Shown here piece after piece: positions 1 through 8,728 of a stretch of 64,000 nucleotides of DNA. Under the pieces are notes generated by a model, which ran no database searches, was not told the origin of the DNA, and saw nothing but the letters and a program-made list of their open reading frames with translations. The position numbers and the translations under genes are program-made. The stretch is from Streptomyces reniochalinae (GTDB taxonomy: Bacteria; Actinomycetota; Actinomycetes; Streptomycetales; Streptomycetaceae), in NCBI RefSeq assembly GCF_003323735.1, contig NZ_QOIM01000034.1:186001-250000 (forward strand), in the 5' to 3' direction. Within the stretch, counting starts at the first letter, position 1, and each line of letters starts with the position of its first letter.

Positions 1-953
1 TTCTTGAAGGCCATCATCCAGTCGCCGACGCCCAGGGTGCCGTCCGCGGGCCCGTCCCGGCCCGGCAGCTTGCCGGTGCCGTAGGAGAGGCCCTTCTTGT
101 CGGCCTGCTGCACCAGGGTGGGGTGTCCGTTCAGGACGCCGACCTTGCCGGCGCTGAACGCCTCGAAGAGCTTCTGGCGGTCGACGCGCTGCGGAGCGGG
201 CTCGGTGTAGCCGGGCACGACGAGGTTGTCGCGCAGCCACTCCATCGTCTCGATGTTCTCGGGCGAGTTGATGGTGTAGTTGCCGACGCTGTCGACGTAG
301 GAGCCGCCGTTGCCGAGGCACCACATCAGCGCCTCGCCCTGGGCCTCCTCCGGGCCGAGCGGCAGTCCGTAGGGGATCTGAACCCCGGCCTGCTTGAGCC
401 TGCGGGCGGCCGACTTGAGCGCCTCCCAGCTCTCCGGCGGCTTGTCCGGGTCGAGCCCCGCCTTGGCGAAGAGGTCCTTGTTGTACATGAGAACCCGTGT
501 ACTGGTGACGAACGGCAGGCCGTACTGGACGCGCTGCACCTCGCCGGCCTCGGCGAGCGAGACGAGGAATTCGGCCTGGTCGGGTATCGGGAGCAGCTCG
601 TTGACCTTGTAGAGCTTTCCCTCGGCGGCCCAGCTGGCGTACGAGTCGACCTGGGCGATGTCCGGCGGATCGCCTGAGTCGACCATGTCGCCGAGCTTCT
701 TGCCGATGTCGTTCCAGCTGTACACGGTGACGTCGACGGAGATCTCGGGGTTTTTCCTGGTGAAGGTGTCGGCGAGTTTCTGCCAGTAGATCTTCGAGCT
801 GTTGTCCGCTCCCGGGGTGCCGTAGTCGGCCGCGACGAGCTTCAACGTGACATCGCCGGATCCAGGGCCACTGCCGCAGCCGCTCAGAGCGGACATCCCC
901 GCCGCCGAGGCCACCCCGGTCGCGGCCATACCCAGAAATCGACGCCGATCCAT
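1..953 (-). CDS. Extracellular sugar-binding lipoprotein of an ABC importer (partial, C-terminus off the window)
   Basis: The protein would bind a sugar outside the membrane and hand it to an ABC permease. It starts at ATG 953 with MDRRRFLGMAATG, a twin-arginine-like signal, followed by a lipobox ending at Cys26 (SALSGC), so it is a lipoprotein, perhaps Tat-exported. The body reads as a family 1 solute-binding protein (a YSWNDIGKKL stretch, PPDIAQVDSYASW, VLMYNKDLFAKAGLDP). About 317 codons are visible; the family is usually 410-440 residues, so roughly 100 are missing. It is divergent from nagK-nagA, and a DasR-type operator lies in the 378-bp gap, so an amino sugar is a reasonable guess for the ligand. 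That substrate is inference. Confidence 0.9.
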   Translation of the reverse strand, partial: MDRRRFLGMAATGVASAAGMSALSGCGSGPGSGDVTLKLVAADYGTPGADNSSKIYWQKLADTFTRKNPEISVDVTVYSWNDIGKKLGDMVDSGDPPDIAQVDSYASWAAEGKLYKVNELLPIPDQAEFLVSLAEAGEVQRVQYGLPFVTSTRVLMYNKDLFAKAGLDPDKPPESWEALKSAARRLKQAGVQIPYGLPLGPEEAQGEALMWCLGNGGSYVDSVGNYTINSPENIETMEWLRDNLVVPGYTEPAPQRVDRQKLFEAFSAGKVGVLNGHPTLVQQADKKGLSYGTGKLPGRDGPADGTLGVGDWMMAFK

Positions 954-1287
954 CTGCTTCCCTGCCCCTTTAGAGCCTGCGAACCCTCAGAACGTGCTCC
1001 GTGCCGCGGACCCTCTGGCACCACCAATCCCCCTGGCACCACCAACCCCGGTCCGTGAGCGGGAGTCTCCCTCCGTCACCCCCGCACCGTCTACAGATGA
1101 TCGATACCGGTAAGGAATCAGGTTGGCTTCCGTTCGACCTCCGTAAAAGAATTCCGCGCTCGGATGATTTAGCCTCTCCCCTTCACTCGCGGAGGCGTGC
1201 GGAATGCGCCGCGTCGCCCCCGCGCGGTCCCCTGTCCGCTCGGGCGGAAACAGGTCCGCACCCGCCGGGCGAGCAGAAGATCCCCGG
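954..1287. other. Divergent intergenic region between the binding protein and nagK
   Basis: No convincing gene is seen. The stretch must hold the promoter of the sugar-binding lipoprotein. A short GGCACCACCAAYCCCCCT-like repeat occurs twice near 1018-1045. The nagK operator lies just to the right. Confidence 0.5.
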
Positions 1288-1303
1288 AGTGGACTAGACC
1301 TTT
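1288..1303. promoter_or_regulatory. DasR-responsive element (dre-like) upstream of nagK-nagA
   Basis: AGTGGACTAGACCTTT matches 12 of 16 positions of the known Streptomyces dre palindrome AGTGGTCTAGACCACT. DasR is the GntR-family repressor that responds to glucosamine-6-phosphate and controls the nag genes, so position and target agree. It lies 29 bp before the chosen nagK start. Binding is inferred from sequence and context. Confidence 0.75.
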
Positions 1304-1306
1304 ATG

Positions 1307-1339
1307 GTGCTCACGCGGGAGACTGTCCCGCGTGAGCAC
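1307..1339 (+). repeat. Perfect 14-bp inverted repeat covering the nagK start codon
   Basis: Arms GTGCTCACGCGGGA (1307-1320) and its exact complement (1326-1339) flank a 5-base loop. The right arm contains the GTG start at 1332. In RNA it would sequester the start and the GGGAGA ribosome site, or as DNA it could be a second operator. There is no U-tract, so it does not look like a terminator. Confidence 0.7.
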
Positions 1340-2354
1340 CCCTGACGAGGCCCCCACCGCACCCCCCACGCGGCCCCCGCGCCCGACGCGGACCGCCCGG
1401 TACGTCATCGCCCTCGACGTCGGCGGCACGGGCATGAAGGCCGCCCTCATCGGCACCGGCAACGAACTGCTGCACGAGGCCCGGCGGGCGACCGGCCGCG
1501 AGCGCGGCCCCGAGGCGGTGGTCGAGGGCGTGCTCGACTTCGCCGCCGAGCTGCGTGCCGTGGGCTTGGAGCGGTACGGCACCGAGCCGTCCGCCGCCGG
1601 GGTGGCGGTACCGGGCATCGTCGACGACGAGCGGGGCGTCGCCGTCTTCTCCGCCAACCTCGGCTGGCGCGACGTCCCCTTCCGCGCCCTGCTGAGCGAA
1701 CGCCTCGGCCGGGGCAGGGCCGCCGGACTGGCCCCGCTGCCCGTGGCGCTCGGGCACGACGTGCGCACCGGCGGGCTCGCGGAGGGGCGCATCGGCGCGG
1801 GCGAGGGCGTGGACCGCTACCTCTTCGTGCCGCTGGGCACCGGCATCGCGGGCGCCATCGGCATCGGCACGACCGTCGAGCCGGGGGCGCACGGCAGCGC
1901 CGGGGAGATCGGACACATCGTCGTACGCCCCGACGGGCCCCCGTGCGGCTGCGGGCAGCGCGGCTGCCTGGAGAGGCTCGCGTCGGCCTCGGCGGTCGGC
2001 GCGGCGTGGGCCGAGGCGTGCGGGAACCCGGAGGCGACGGCGGCGGACGCCGCCAAGGCCGTCACGTCGGGCGACCCCCGCGCGGCGAAGGTGTGGGCCG
2101 AGGCGATCGACGCGCTCGCCACCGGCCTGGTCACGGGCCTCACCCTGCTCGACCCGCGCACACTGATCATCGGCGGTGGCCTCGCCGAGGCGGGCGACAC
2201 CCTCTTCGTTCCGCTCCGGGAGGCGGTCCGCGAGAAGGTCACCTTCCAGCCACTCCCGGCCATCGTGCCCGCGGCGCTCGGTGACGCCGCCGGCTGCCTG
2301 GGTGCGGGCCTCCTCGCCTGGGACCTACTGACCGCGGAGGTTGCGAGCCGATGA
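1332..2354 (+). CDS. nagK: N-acetylglucosamine kinase-type ROK family sugar kinase
   Basis: The enzyme phosphorylates a sugar, most likely N-acetylglucosamine, in the cytoplasm so that NagA can deacetylate the product. The 340-residue protein has the ROK phosphate-binding start IALDVGGTGMKAAL and the ROK zinc-type motif: a His in GEIGHIV followed by CGCGQRGCLE. I chose GTG 1332 because upstream in-frame codons are not protein-like; the start lies inside an inverted repeat. Its stop overlaps the nagA start (ATGA), which indicates translational coupling. Streptomyces has the same nagK-nagA pair under DasR control. The exact sugar is inferred from nagA next door. Confidence 0.88.
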   Translation: MSTPDEAPTAPPTRPPRPTRTARYVIALDVGGTGMKAALIGTGNELLHEARRATGRERGPEAVVEGVLDFAAELRAVGLERYGTEPSAAGVAVPGIVDDERGVAVFSANLGWRDVPFRALLSERLGRGRAAGLAPLPVALGHDVRTGGLAEGRIGAGEGVDRYLFVPLGTGIAGAIGIGTTVEPGAHGSAGEIGHIVVRPDGPPCGCGQRGCLERLASASAVGAAWAEACGNPEATAADAAKAVTSGDPRAAKVWAEAIDALATGLVTGLTLLDPRTLIIGGGLAEAGDTLFVPLREAVREKVTFQPLPAIVPAALGDAAGCLGAGLLAWDLLTAEVASR

Positions 2355-3499
2355 GCAAGCGAACGGTGCTGACCGGTGCCCGTGTGGTGCTGCCGGACGG
2401 GGTGCGCGAAGACGCCACGGTGACCGTCGAGGACCGTCACCTGGTGGATGCCGCCGGGCCGGGCGAGGCCGCGGAACTCGACCTGGGCGGCCACTGGATC
2501 GTGCCGGGCTTCGTCGACATGCACGTCCACGGCGGCGGCGGCGCGTCCTTCTCGGCGGGCACCCACGAGGAGTCGCTGACCGTCATCGACACCCACCGCA
2601 GGCACGGCACCACCACCATGGCCGCCTCCACCGTCACCGGCGACCTGGACGACCTGTCCCGGCAGGCCGGCTCCCTGAGCGAGCTGGTCGAGCAGGGCGA
2701 GTTGGCCGGTATCCACTTCGAGGGGCCCTTCATCGCCTGCAACCGGCGCGGCGCCCACGAGGAGTCGCTGCTGCGCGACCCCGACCCCGGTGACGTGCGC
2801 AAGCTGCTGGACGCGGCGCGCGGCCAGGCGGTGATGATGACGCTGGCACCCGAGCGCCCCGGCGGCCTGGACTCGGTGCGGCTGCTGGCCGACAGCGGCG
2901 TCATCGCCGCCGTCGGACACACCGACGGCAGCTACGAGTCCACCCGGGAGGCCATCGACGCGGGCGCGACGGTGGCCACCCACCTGTTCAACGCCATGCC
3001 GCCGCTCGGCCATCGCGCCCCAGGACCGGTGACCGCCCTGCTGGAGGACCCGCGCGTCACCGTCGAACTGATCAACGACGGCATCCACCTGCACCCCGCG
3101 GCGCTCCAGTTGGCGTTCCGCGCCGCCGGCGCCGACCGGGTCGCCTTCATCACCGACGCCATGGGCGCGGCCGGCATGGGCGACGGCCGCTACCCGCTGG
3201 GCAATCTGGAGGTCGAGGTCCGCGAGGGCGTGGCCCGGCTGGTCGAGGGCGACTCGATCGCGGGCTCCACACTGACCCTGGACCGGGCCTTCAAGCGGGC
3301 GGTCACCGTCGACGGGCTGCCGGTCACCGACGCGGTCGCCGCGCTGTCCGCCAACCCGGCGCGGCTGCTGGGCGTGGCCGACCGCGTCGGCTCCCTGGAG
3401 CCCGGCAAGCTGGCCGACCTGGTCGTGCTTGATCAACAGTTCGAGCCGGCCGGCGTCATGCGTCACGGCGCCTGGGTGGTGCCCCCGCACACCCCCTGA
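2351..3499 (+). CDS. nagA: N-acetylglucosamine-6-phosphate deacetylase
   Basis: NagA removes the acetyl group from GlcNAc-6-phosphate, giving glucosamine-6-phosphate and acetate, the committed step in cytoplasmic GlcNAc use. The 382-residue protein has the amidohydrolase metal and catalytic residues in place: HVH at 58-60, Glu124 in HFEGPF, His190 in VGHTDG, His211 in ATHLFNAM and the catalytic Asp269 in FITDAMG. The length is normal for the family. It overlaps the end of nagK by four bases, so both are made from one transcript behind the DasR-type site at 1288. Glucosamine-6-phosphate is also the known DasR effector, giving a feedback loop. Confidence 0.95.
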   Translation: MSKRTVLTGARVVLPDGVREDATVTVEDRHLVDAAGPGEAAELDLGGHWIVPGFVDMHVHGGGGASFSAGTHEESLTVIDTHRRHGTTTMAASTVTGDLDDLSRQAGSLSELVEQGELAGIHFEGPFIACNRRGAHEESLLRDPDPGDVRKLLDAARGQAVMMTLAPERPGGLDSVRLLADSGVIAAVGHTDGSYESTREAIDAGATVATHLFNAMPPLGHRAPGPVTALLEDPRVTVELINDGIHLHPAALQLAFRAAGADRVAFITDAMGAAGMGDGRYPLGNLEVEVREGVARLVEGDSIAGSTLTLDRAFKRAVTVDGLPVTDAVAALSANPARLLGVADRVGSLEPGKLADLVVLDQQFEPAGVMRHGAWVVPPHTP

Positions 3500-3632
3500 G
3501 CTGGCACGGGGGGTCGCCGGGTCGCCGTTCCAATGGCATGATCGCTCGCGCGGTCGCTTCGGCCGCGGTGCCGTTTCGTCGTGGGTTTGGTGTCATGAGC
3601 CGTTGTCCGACAGGTGAGGGTGGTGCGAGCGG

Positions 3633-4589
3633 ATGATCCTGACCGTCACGCTCAACGCCGCCCTCGATCTGACCTATCGCGTGCCCCACCTCGTCCCGCA
3701 CGCCTCCCACCGCGTGCGGGAGGTCAGCGAGCGCCCCGGCGGCAAGGGCCTCAACGTCGCGCGGGTGCTCGCCGCGCTCGGCTTCGAGACCGCCGTCACC
3801 GGCTTCGCCGGAGGCGAGACGGGCCGCGTCCTGCGCAGCCTCCTGGCGGCCGACGCCGCTCCCGGACACCAGAACGGCCCAGCTCGGATCACCGACGCGC
3901 TGGTGCCCGTCTCGGGGCGCACCCGGCGCACCGTCGGCGTCGTCGACGAGAGCAGCGGGGACACCACCCAGCTCAACGAGCCGGGCCCGCACGTGACCCC
4001 CGAGGAGTGGGAGACCTTCCTCGACGCCTACCGCGAGCTGCTCGACGGCGACGTCCGCGCGGTCGCTCTGTGCGGCAGCCTGCCGCCGGGCGTCCCCGTG
4101 GGCGCCTACGCGACGCTGGTCCGCGAGGCCCGCACGGCGCGGACCCCCGTGCTGCTCGACACCAGCGGCGAACCGCTGCGCCGCGGGCTCGCGGCGCGCC
4201 CCGACATCATCAAACCCAACGCGGAAGAGCTCGCCGGGATCACCGGCACGGCGGAACCACTGCGCGCGGCCCGCGCAGCGCAGCGGCGCGGCGCCCACGC
4301 GGTCGCGGCCTCGCTGGGCGCGGACGGAATGCTGCTGGTCACCCAGGACGGCGCCTGGAGCGCGGCGGTGCCCGAGCGGCTGGCGGGCAACCCGACGGGC
4401 GCGGGCGACTCGGCGGTCGCCGGGCTGCTCTCCGGCCTCGCCGAAGACCTGCCCTGGCCGGACCGGCTGGCCCGCGCCGTCGCGCTGTCCGCCGCTACGG
4501 TCCGCTCCCCTGTGGCCGGCGAGTTCGACGAGCCGACGTACGCGACGATGCTGCCGTCGGTACGGGTGCGCCGTTCCGAGGCGCCGTGA
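3633..4589 (+). CDS. PfkB-family 1-phosphofructokinase-like sugar kinase
   Basis: This cytoplasmic kinase belongs to the PfkB (ribokinase-like) group; the MILTVTLNAALDLTY start is typical of 1-phosphofructokinase and tagatose-6-phosphate kinase. It has both family signatures: GGKGLNVARVL near residue 36 for sugar binding, and NPTGAGDSAVAG near residue 250 with the catalytic Asp in GAGDS. Length is 318 residues, as expected. It follows nagA by 133 bp in the same direction, so it may share regulation with amino-sugar genes. The true substrate cannot be read from the sequence. Two 15-bp TTCCGAGGCGCCGTG repeats lie at its very end. Confidence 0.85.
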   Translation: MILTVTLNAALDLTYRVPHLVPHASHRVREVSERPGGKGLNVARVLAALGFETAVTGFAGGETGRVLRSLLAADAAPGHQNGPARITDALVPVSGRTRRTVGVVDESSGDTTQLNEPGPHVTPEEWETFLDAYRELLDGDVRAVALCGSLPPGVPVGAYATLVREARTARTPVLLDTSGEPLRRGLAARPDIIKPNAEELAGITGTAEPLRAARAAQRRGAHAVAASLGADGMLLVTQDGAWSAAVPERLAGNPTGAGDSAVAGLLSGLAEDLPWPDRLARAVALSAATVRSPVAGEFDEPTYATMLPSVRVRRSEAP

Positions 4590-4687
4590 ACCGGCAGGGC
4601 CCCTTCCGAGGCGCCGTGCCCCGGTAGGTAGGTCCCCTGTGACGGCGGTGGGGGCCTATGGGCTCACGGCGCCCGCCGCCGACGGGG

Positions 4688-5728
4688 TCAGCCCTGGTTC
4701 CAGCCCTTCTCCAGCCAGACCTGGTCGAGGTTGGCATCGCACTTGTTGCCCTCCTCGCACGAGATCTTGATGCTGTTCTGGCCCTTCTTGAGCTGGATGT
4801 TCGACCAGGTGTTCTGCCAGCCGTGCTCCCAGTCGCCCTTCTTGGCCCCGGAGAAGTTCTTCATCCGCAGCGGACGGCTCTCCGGCTCGCCGTTGACGGT
4901 GAGGGTGGCGTCGGCGTCCTTGCCCGGCACGCCGTAGCGGACGTGGAGGGTGTACTTGCCCGCCGTGGGCACGTCCTTCAGCTCCCAGGTCGCCGAGGCG
5001 CCCGGCTGGTTCATGCCCCCCACATAGGTGCCGCCGCGCCCCTTGGCTCCCTGGACGTCCTTGGCGGCGGTGGCGCTGCCGTCGAGCGTGAGACTGGCCG
5101 CGTCCTCCTTGGGCAGCGCCTTGGGCGAAGGCTTGTCGTTCTTCTCGCCGTCCGTACCGTCGTCGTTGCCCTGCTTCGGGTCGTCCTGCTGGGCGCTCCC
5201 CGAATCCTTGGCCTGCGGATCGTCCGTGTCGTCCTCGTTGAAGACGATCGCGGCGCCGATACCGATCACCACGGCGGCGACCACGGCTATCGCCCCCACC
5301 AGCAGACCCGTGCGATTGCGCCTGCCACGCCCCGGACCGCCGGGAGCACCCTGCTGGCGTGCCGCCGCCCGGCCGCCCGGCATCGTCTCGGGCGCCGCGT
5401 AGTGCGGGCTGGGCTGGTGCCCGGGCGGCGGAGGCTGCTGCGGGTAGCCGTACCCGGACTGCTGCTGGGGAGCGCCGGAGTGCTGGTAGGAAGCCGACTG
5501 CTGCTGCGGATAGCCGTAGGCCGAACGCTGCTGTTGCTGCGGATAGCCGTAGCCGTACTGCCGCTCACCGACCGCACGGACCTGGTTGAAGGAGCGGCGG
5601 GGGACGCCGGGCTGCTGGCCGGACGCGGCGGGCTGCTGCGCGCCGCCCTCCTGCCTGTACAGATAGGCGAACGGGTCCTCGTCTCCCCCTTCCGACGGGG
5701 CACCCGTGCCGTGGTTCTCGGCGGTCAT
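4688..5728 (-). CDS. Membrane-anchored protein with C-terminal carbohydrate-binding-like domain
   Basis: I place the start at ATG 5728 (MTAENHGTG) with GGGAGTGAAGGG just before it, giving 346 residues. The cytoplasmic N-terminal half is rich in Gln, Tyr, Gly and Pro (repeated YGYPQQQ). One membrane segment lies at about 141-163, followed by an acidic spacer. The last 130 residues form a beta-rich module resembling CBM35/CBM6 modules (ATWELKDVPTAGKYTLHVRYG, LDQVWLEKGW) with two Cys. The outside domain probably binds cell-wall or other sugar. It follows cdgB by 93 bp on the same strand, as in Streptomyces coelicolor, and may be co-transcribed. The ligand is unknown. Confidence 0.8.
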   Translation of the reverse strand: MTAENHGTGAPSEGGDEDPFAYLYRQEGGAQQPAASGQQPGVPRRSFNQVRAVGERQYGYGYPQQQQRSAYGYPQQQSASYQHSGAPQQQSGYGYPQQPPPPGHQPSPHYAAPETMPGGRAAARQQGAPGGPGRGRRNRTGLLVGAIAVVAAVVIGIGAAIVFNEDDTDDPQAKDSGSAQQDDPKQGNDDGTDGEKNDKPSPKALPKEDAASLTLDGSATAAKDVQGAKGRGGTYVGGMNQPGASATWELKDVPTAGKYTLHVRYGVPGKDADATLTVNGEPESRPLRMKNFSGAKKGDWEHGWQNTWSNIQLKKGQNSIKISCEEGNKCDANLDQVWLEKGWNQG

Positions 5729-5821
5729 CCCTTCACTCCCTACTGCGTCAGGTATCCGGGCGAGCCTACCTCTCTTGGGCGAACCGCTTGGCACGCTCAT
5801 GGCCGAGCGGACCCGCGTGTG

Positions 5822-7624
5822 CTAGCCCGCCCTGCGCTGCCCCTTGGAGCGGGACCGCTTCTCCACGTACATCCGCTGGTCAGCGGATTGCAGGACCTCT
5901 TCGGTCGTCATCCCGCAGCCCGCCCAGCCGATGCCGAAACTGGCACCTACCCGTACCGAACGGCCGTCGACCTGCATCGGGGGGATGATCGCGTTGCGCA
6001 GCCTGACCGCGAGGTCCTGAGCCTCCGCGGGGCCCAGCCCGTCGGCCAGCACCACGAACTCGTCGCCGCCCAGCCGGGCGACCGTGTCGTCGTCCCGCAC
6101 GGCGTCCGACAGGCGGCGGGCGACCTCGATGAGCACGGCGTCACCGCAGTGGTGCCCGTGGCGGTCGTTGATGGACTTGAAACCGTCCAGATCACAGAAG
6201 AGGACGGCGAGCCCCTTCTCGCCGGGCCCGTCGCCCTTCGGCGGCACCGTGTGCACATGGTGGGGGTCCGGCGGGGCGGCACCCCATCCGCTTCCGGGCC
6301 CGAATATCCCGTCCGGCGCGTCGGAGGAGCGCGGAGCGTGCGGACCCCCCGGTCCGCCGCCCAGGCCCTCCAGGTCCCAGAAGCCGTCGCCGCTCTCGTA
6401 ACCGTGTTCGAAGGCCGGACCCGGTTCGTACCCGTGTCCGCCAAAGCCGTTCCCAGGCCCGTAACCGTTCCCGTACCCGTTCCCGTCCGGGCGGCTTCCC
6501 GTCGGTACGGCGGCTGGGCCGTGGCCGTGCCACCCCGCCGTCCGCTCCCCCAGCGAGCAGAGCCTGTTGCTGAGCCGGGCGCGCAACTCGGCGCCGTTGG
6601 GCAGCCCGGTCAGCGCGTCGTGGCTGGCGCGGTGCGCGAGCTGCAACTCGTGCCGCTTGCGCTCCTCGATGTCCTCGACGTGGGTGAGCAGGTAGCGGGG
6701 CCCGTCGGCGGCGTCGGCGACGACCGAGTTGCGCAGCGAGACCCACACGTACGAGCCGTCACGCCGCGCCATCCGCAGCTCCGCCCTGCCGCCCTCGGCG
6801 AAGGTGTTCAACAGCGTGCCGATGTCCTCGGGGTGGACGAGGTCGGAGAAGGAGTAGCGGCGCATCGCGGACGCCGGACGGCCCAGCAGCCGGCACAGCG
6901 CGTCGTTGATCCGCAGCAGCCGCCCGTGCTGGTCCCCGCCCATCTCCGCGACGGCCATGCCGCTCGGCGCGTACTCGAAGGCCTGCCGGAAACTCTCCTC
7001 GCTGGAGCGCAGCGCCTGCTGCTCACGCTCCAGCCGCACCAGGGCCCGCTGCATGTTCGAGCGCAGCCGGGCGTTGCTGATGGCGATGGCGGCCTGCGAG
7101 GCGTACATCTGGAGCGCCTCGCACCCCCAGGCTCCCGGGCGGCGGCCGTTGCGCGGCTTGTCGACGGACAGGACGCCGAGCAGCTCGCCGTCCGAGGCGC
7201 GCAGCGGGGCGAAGAGCCGGTCCATGGGGTGCCAGGCGTCAGGCGTCTGGCGCACCGGGGAGGGCGAGTGCCACTGCGGGACGTCGTCGTCGTCCAGCAC
7301 CCAGCCCTCGGTGTACGGAACGAACCGGAGCGCTCCCCACTGCTCGCCCATCGCCAGCCGGCGCTCCCAGGAGGCGCGGGGGCCGACACGGCCCGCCATC
7401 ATCGCCTCCGCCCCCGGACTGCCCGCGACAGCGGCGACGACCAGGTCGCCCTCGGCACGCACCAGGTTCACCGCGGCGATCTCGAAGCCGAGCCCCTCGA
7501 CCACACCGTCGGCCACCGTCTGGAGCGTGTCGGCGAGACTGCGCGCTGTGCTGAGCCGCGCCACGACGTGATGCAGCTGACGCAGACTGGCAAGGCGGAC
7601 ATAGGGCTCCGACTCGGTTTCCAT
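5822..7624 (-). CDS. cdgB: Diguanylate cyclase with GAF, PAS and GGDEF domains
   Basis: CdgB makes cyclic-di-GMP, which in Streptomyces holds BldD in its dimer state and delays development. The 600-residue protein has a GAF domain at roughly 20-190, a PAS domain at roughly 215-330 and a GGDEF domain whose active site RLGGDEF is at about 517-523. An RxxD product-inhibition site (RDDD) sits exactly five residues before GGDEF, so feedback inhibition is expected. No EAL or HD-GYP domain is present. A Gly/His/Pro/Tyr-rich insert of about 95 residues splits the GGDEF domain. Order and neighbours match the cdgB locus of S. coelicolor. Confidence 0.92.
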   Translation of the reverse strand: METESEPYVRLASLRQLHHVVARLSTARSLADTLQTVADGVVEGLGFEIAAVNLVRAEGDLVVAAVAGSPGAEAMMAGRVGPRASWERRLAMGEQWGALRFVPYTEGWVLDDDDVPQWHSPSPVRQTPDAWHPMDRLFAPLRASDGELLGVLSVDKPRNGRRPGAWGCEALQMYASQAAIAISNARLRSNMQRALVRLEREQQALRSSEESFRQAFEYAPSGMAVAEMGGDQHGRLLRINDALCRLLGRPASAMRRYSFSDLVHPEDIGTLLNTFAEGGRAELRMARRDGSYVWVSLRNSVVADAADGPRYLLTHVEDIEERKRHELQLAHRASHDALTGLPNGAELRARLSNRLCSLGERTAGWHGHGPAAVPTGSRPDGNGYGNGYGPGNGFGGHGYEPGPAFEHGYESGDGFWDLEGLGGGPGGPHAPRSSDAPDGIFGPGSGWGAAPPDPHHVHTVPPKGDGPGEKGLAVLFCDLDGFKSINDRHGHHCGDAVLIEVARRLSDAVRDDDTVARLGGDEFVVLADGLGPAEAQDLAVRLRNAIIPPMQVDGRSVRVGASFGIGWAGCGMTTEEVLQSADQRMYVEKRSRSKGQRRAG

Positions 7625-7938
7625 AGCCCTCCCCCTGAGCTGTGTACGTCAACTCCAGGTGCTCTTGGCGCCGCGTGCGGGCCTCGCTGACAGCGCTGTG
7701 CCCCCGCGCGCCCTTCGGTCCGTCTCTCCTCGCCCTTCGGCCACCCTTCCGCCGCTCCCCCGAAACCCCTCGGCCGGTCATCGGCCGGACTTCGGCTGAG
7801 CTGCGGCCGGGCCTCGGTCGGGCCCCGGTCGAGTCCACAGTCGCTCTGCGGTGCGCACAGGCGTTCCTCGGCTGTCACGGCCACTGAATCACAGCGAGCT
7901 GTTCACCCGGTACACAGGGTCAACAATTAATGCCCTCT

Positions 7939-7954
7939 GTGACTCAAGTCACAA
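7939..7954. promoter_or_regulatory. CRP-like palindrome in the cdgB-flavin reductase gap
   Basis: TGTGACTCAAGTCACA has perfect 7-bp arms and fits the classical CRP half-sites TGTGA-N6-TCACA. It sits in the 483-bp gap between divergent cdgB and the flavin reductase, in an AT-richer patch (7920-7980). No gene is seen in the rest of the gap. Streptomyces encodes a CRP homologue with a related GTG-N6-CAC target, so Crp is the first candidate. Which gene it controls is not clear. Confidence 0.55.
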
Positions 7955-8107
7955 CAGTCAGCAATTGGTTGACTGCGCAACGTGCAACCGGCCACCTGCC
8001 CGCCGGCGCCGCGAACCCGTGCGCCCCGCGACGCCCCGGACCCACCCCCACCGCCTGCCCCGGGACAGCGGTCCTAGGCCCCGTCTGGTCCCCCAGCCCG
8101 ATGCGTA

Positions 8108-8707
8108 ATGCGAAAACCGCTGGTTAGCGTAGCGAGTGTGTCCCACGCAGTGCAGCAGCAAACGACCCACGTGCCCCCGCCCCACCCCATGCCCCATGCT
8201 GAGGGGGTGAGCGACGAGGAGTTCCGCGCGGCGATGGCGCGCCTGGCGGCCGGAGTGGTCCTGGTCACCGCGCACGACCCGGAAGAGGGACCACGCGGCG
8301 AGGACGTCGGCATGACGGCCACCGCCTTCCTGTCCGTCTCCCTCGACCCACCCCTGGTGCTGATCAGCCTCCGTGAAGAGTCCCGGATGGACGAACTGCT
8401 CTCCCGACAGGACCACTGGGCGGTCTGTCTGCTCACCGACGCCCAGACCAAGACCGCCGGTCGCTTCGCAATGAAGGCGCGGCTCAGCGACCGGCTCCTC
8501 TTCCAGGAGCTCCCCCACACCCGGGGCTCCGTCAGCGGCGCTCCCCTCGTCGACGGCGCACTCGCCGCGGTCGAGTGCCGCACCGAACAGCGCGTGACCG
8601 CGGGCGACCACACCCTCGTCATCGGCCGCGTCCTGGCCACCCGGCTCACCCACGGCGAGAGCGGCCCGCTGTTGTACTACGGCGGCCGCTACCGGTCCCT
8701 GGGCTGA
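8108..8707 (+). CDS. Flavin reductase-like (FMN-binding) protein
   Basis: The protein resembles NAD(P)H:flavin oxidoreductases that supply reduced flavin or act as the small component of two-component monooxygenases. The domain runs from FRAAMARLAAGVVLVTA through MTATAFLSVSLDPPLVLISL, the flavin-contact region, to TLVIGRVLA and the C-terminal YYGGRY. The longest frame has 199 residues, but the first 33 are not domain-like. Starts at ATG 8189, ATG 8198 or GTG 8207 (after GAGGGG) are equally possible. It is divergent from cdgB and convergent with arfB, only 21 bp apart. No partner monooxygenase is nearby. Confidence 0.8.
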   Translation: MRKPLVSVASVSHAVQQQTTHVPPPHPMPHAEGVSDEEFRAAMARLAAGVVLVTAHDPEEGPRGEDVGMTATAFLSVSLDPPLVLISLREESRMDELLSRQDHWAVCLLTDAQTKTAGRFAMKARLSDRLLFQELPHTRGSVSGAPLVDGALAAVECRTEQRVTAGDHTLVIGRVLATRLTHGESGPLLYYGGRYRSLG

Positions 8708-8728
8708 GCCCCGGCCGCCGGAGGCGCC

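Noticed and set aside
4658..7690. A 1010-codon plus-strand open frame
   Set aside because: It mirrors cdgB and the carbohydrate-binding protein on the other strand; the real genes have clear motifs.
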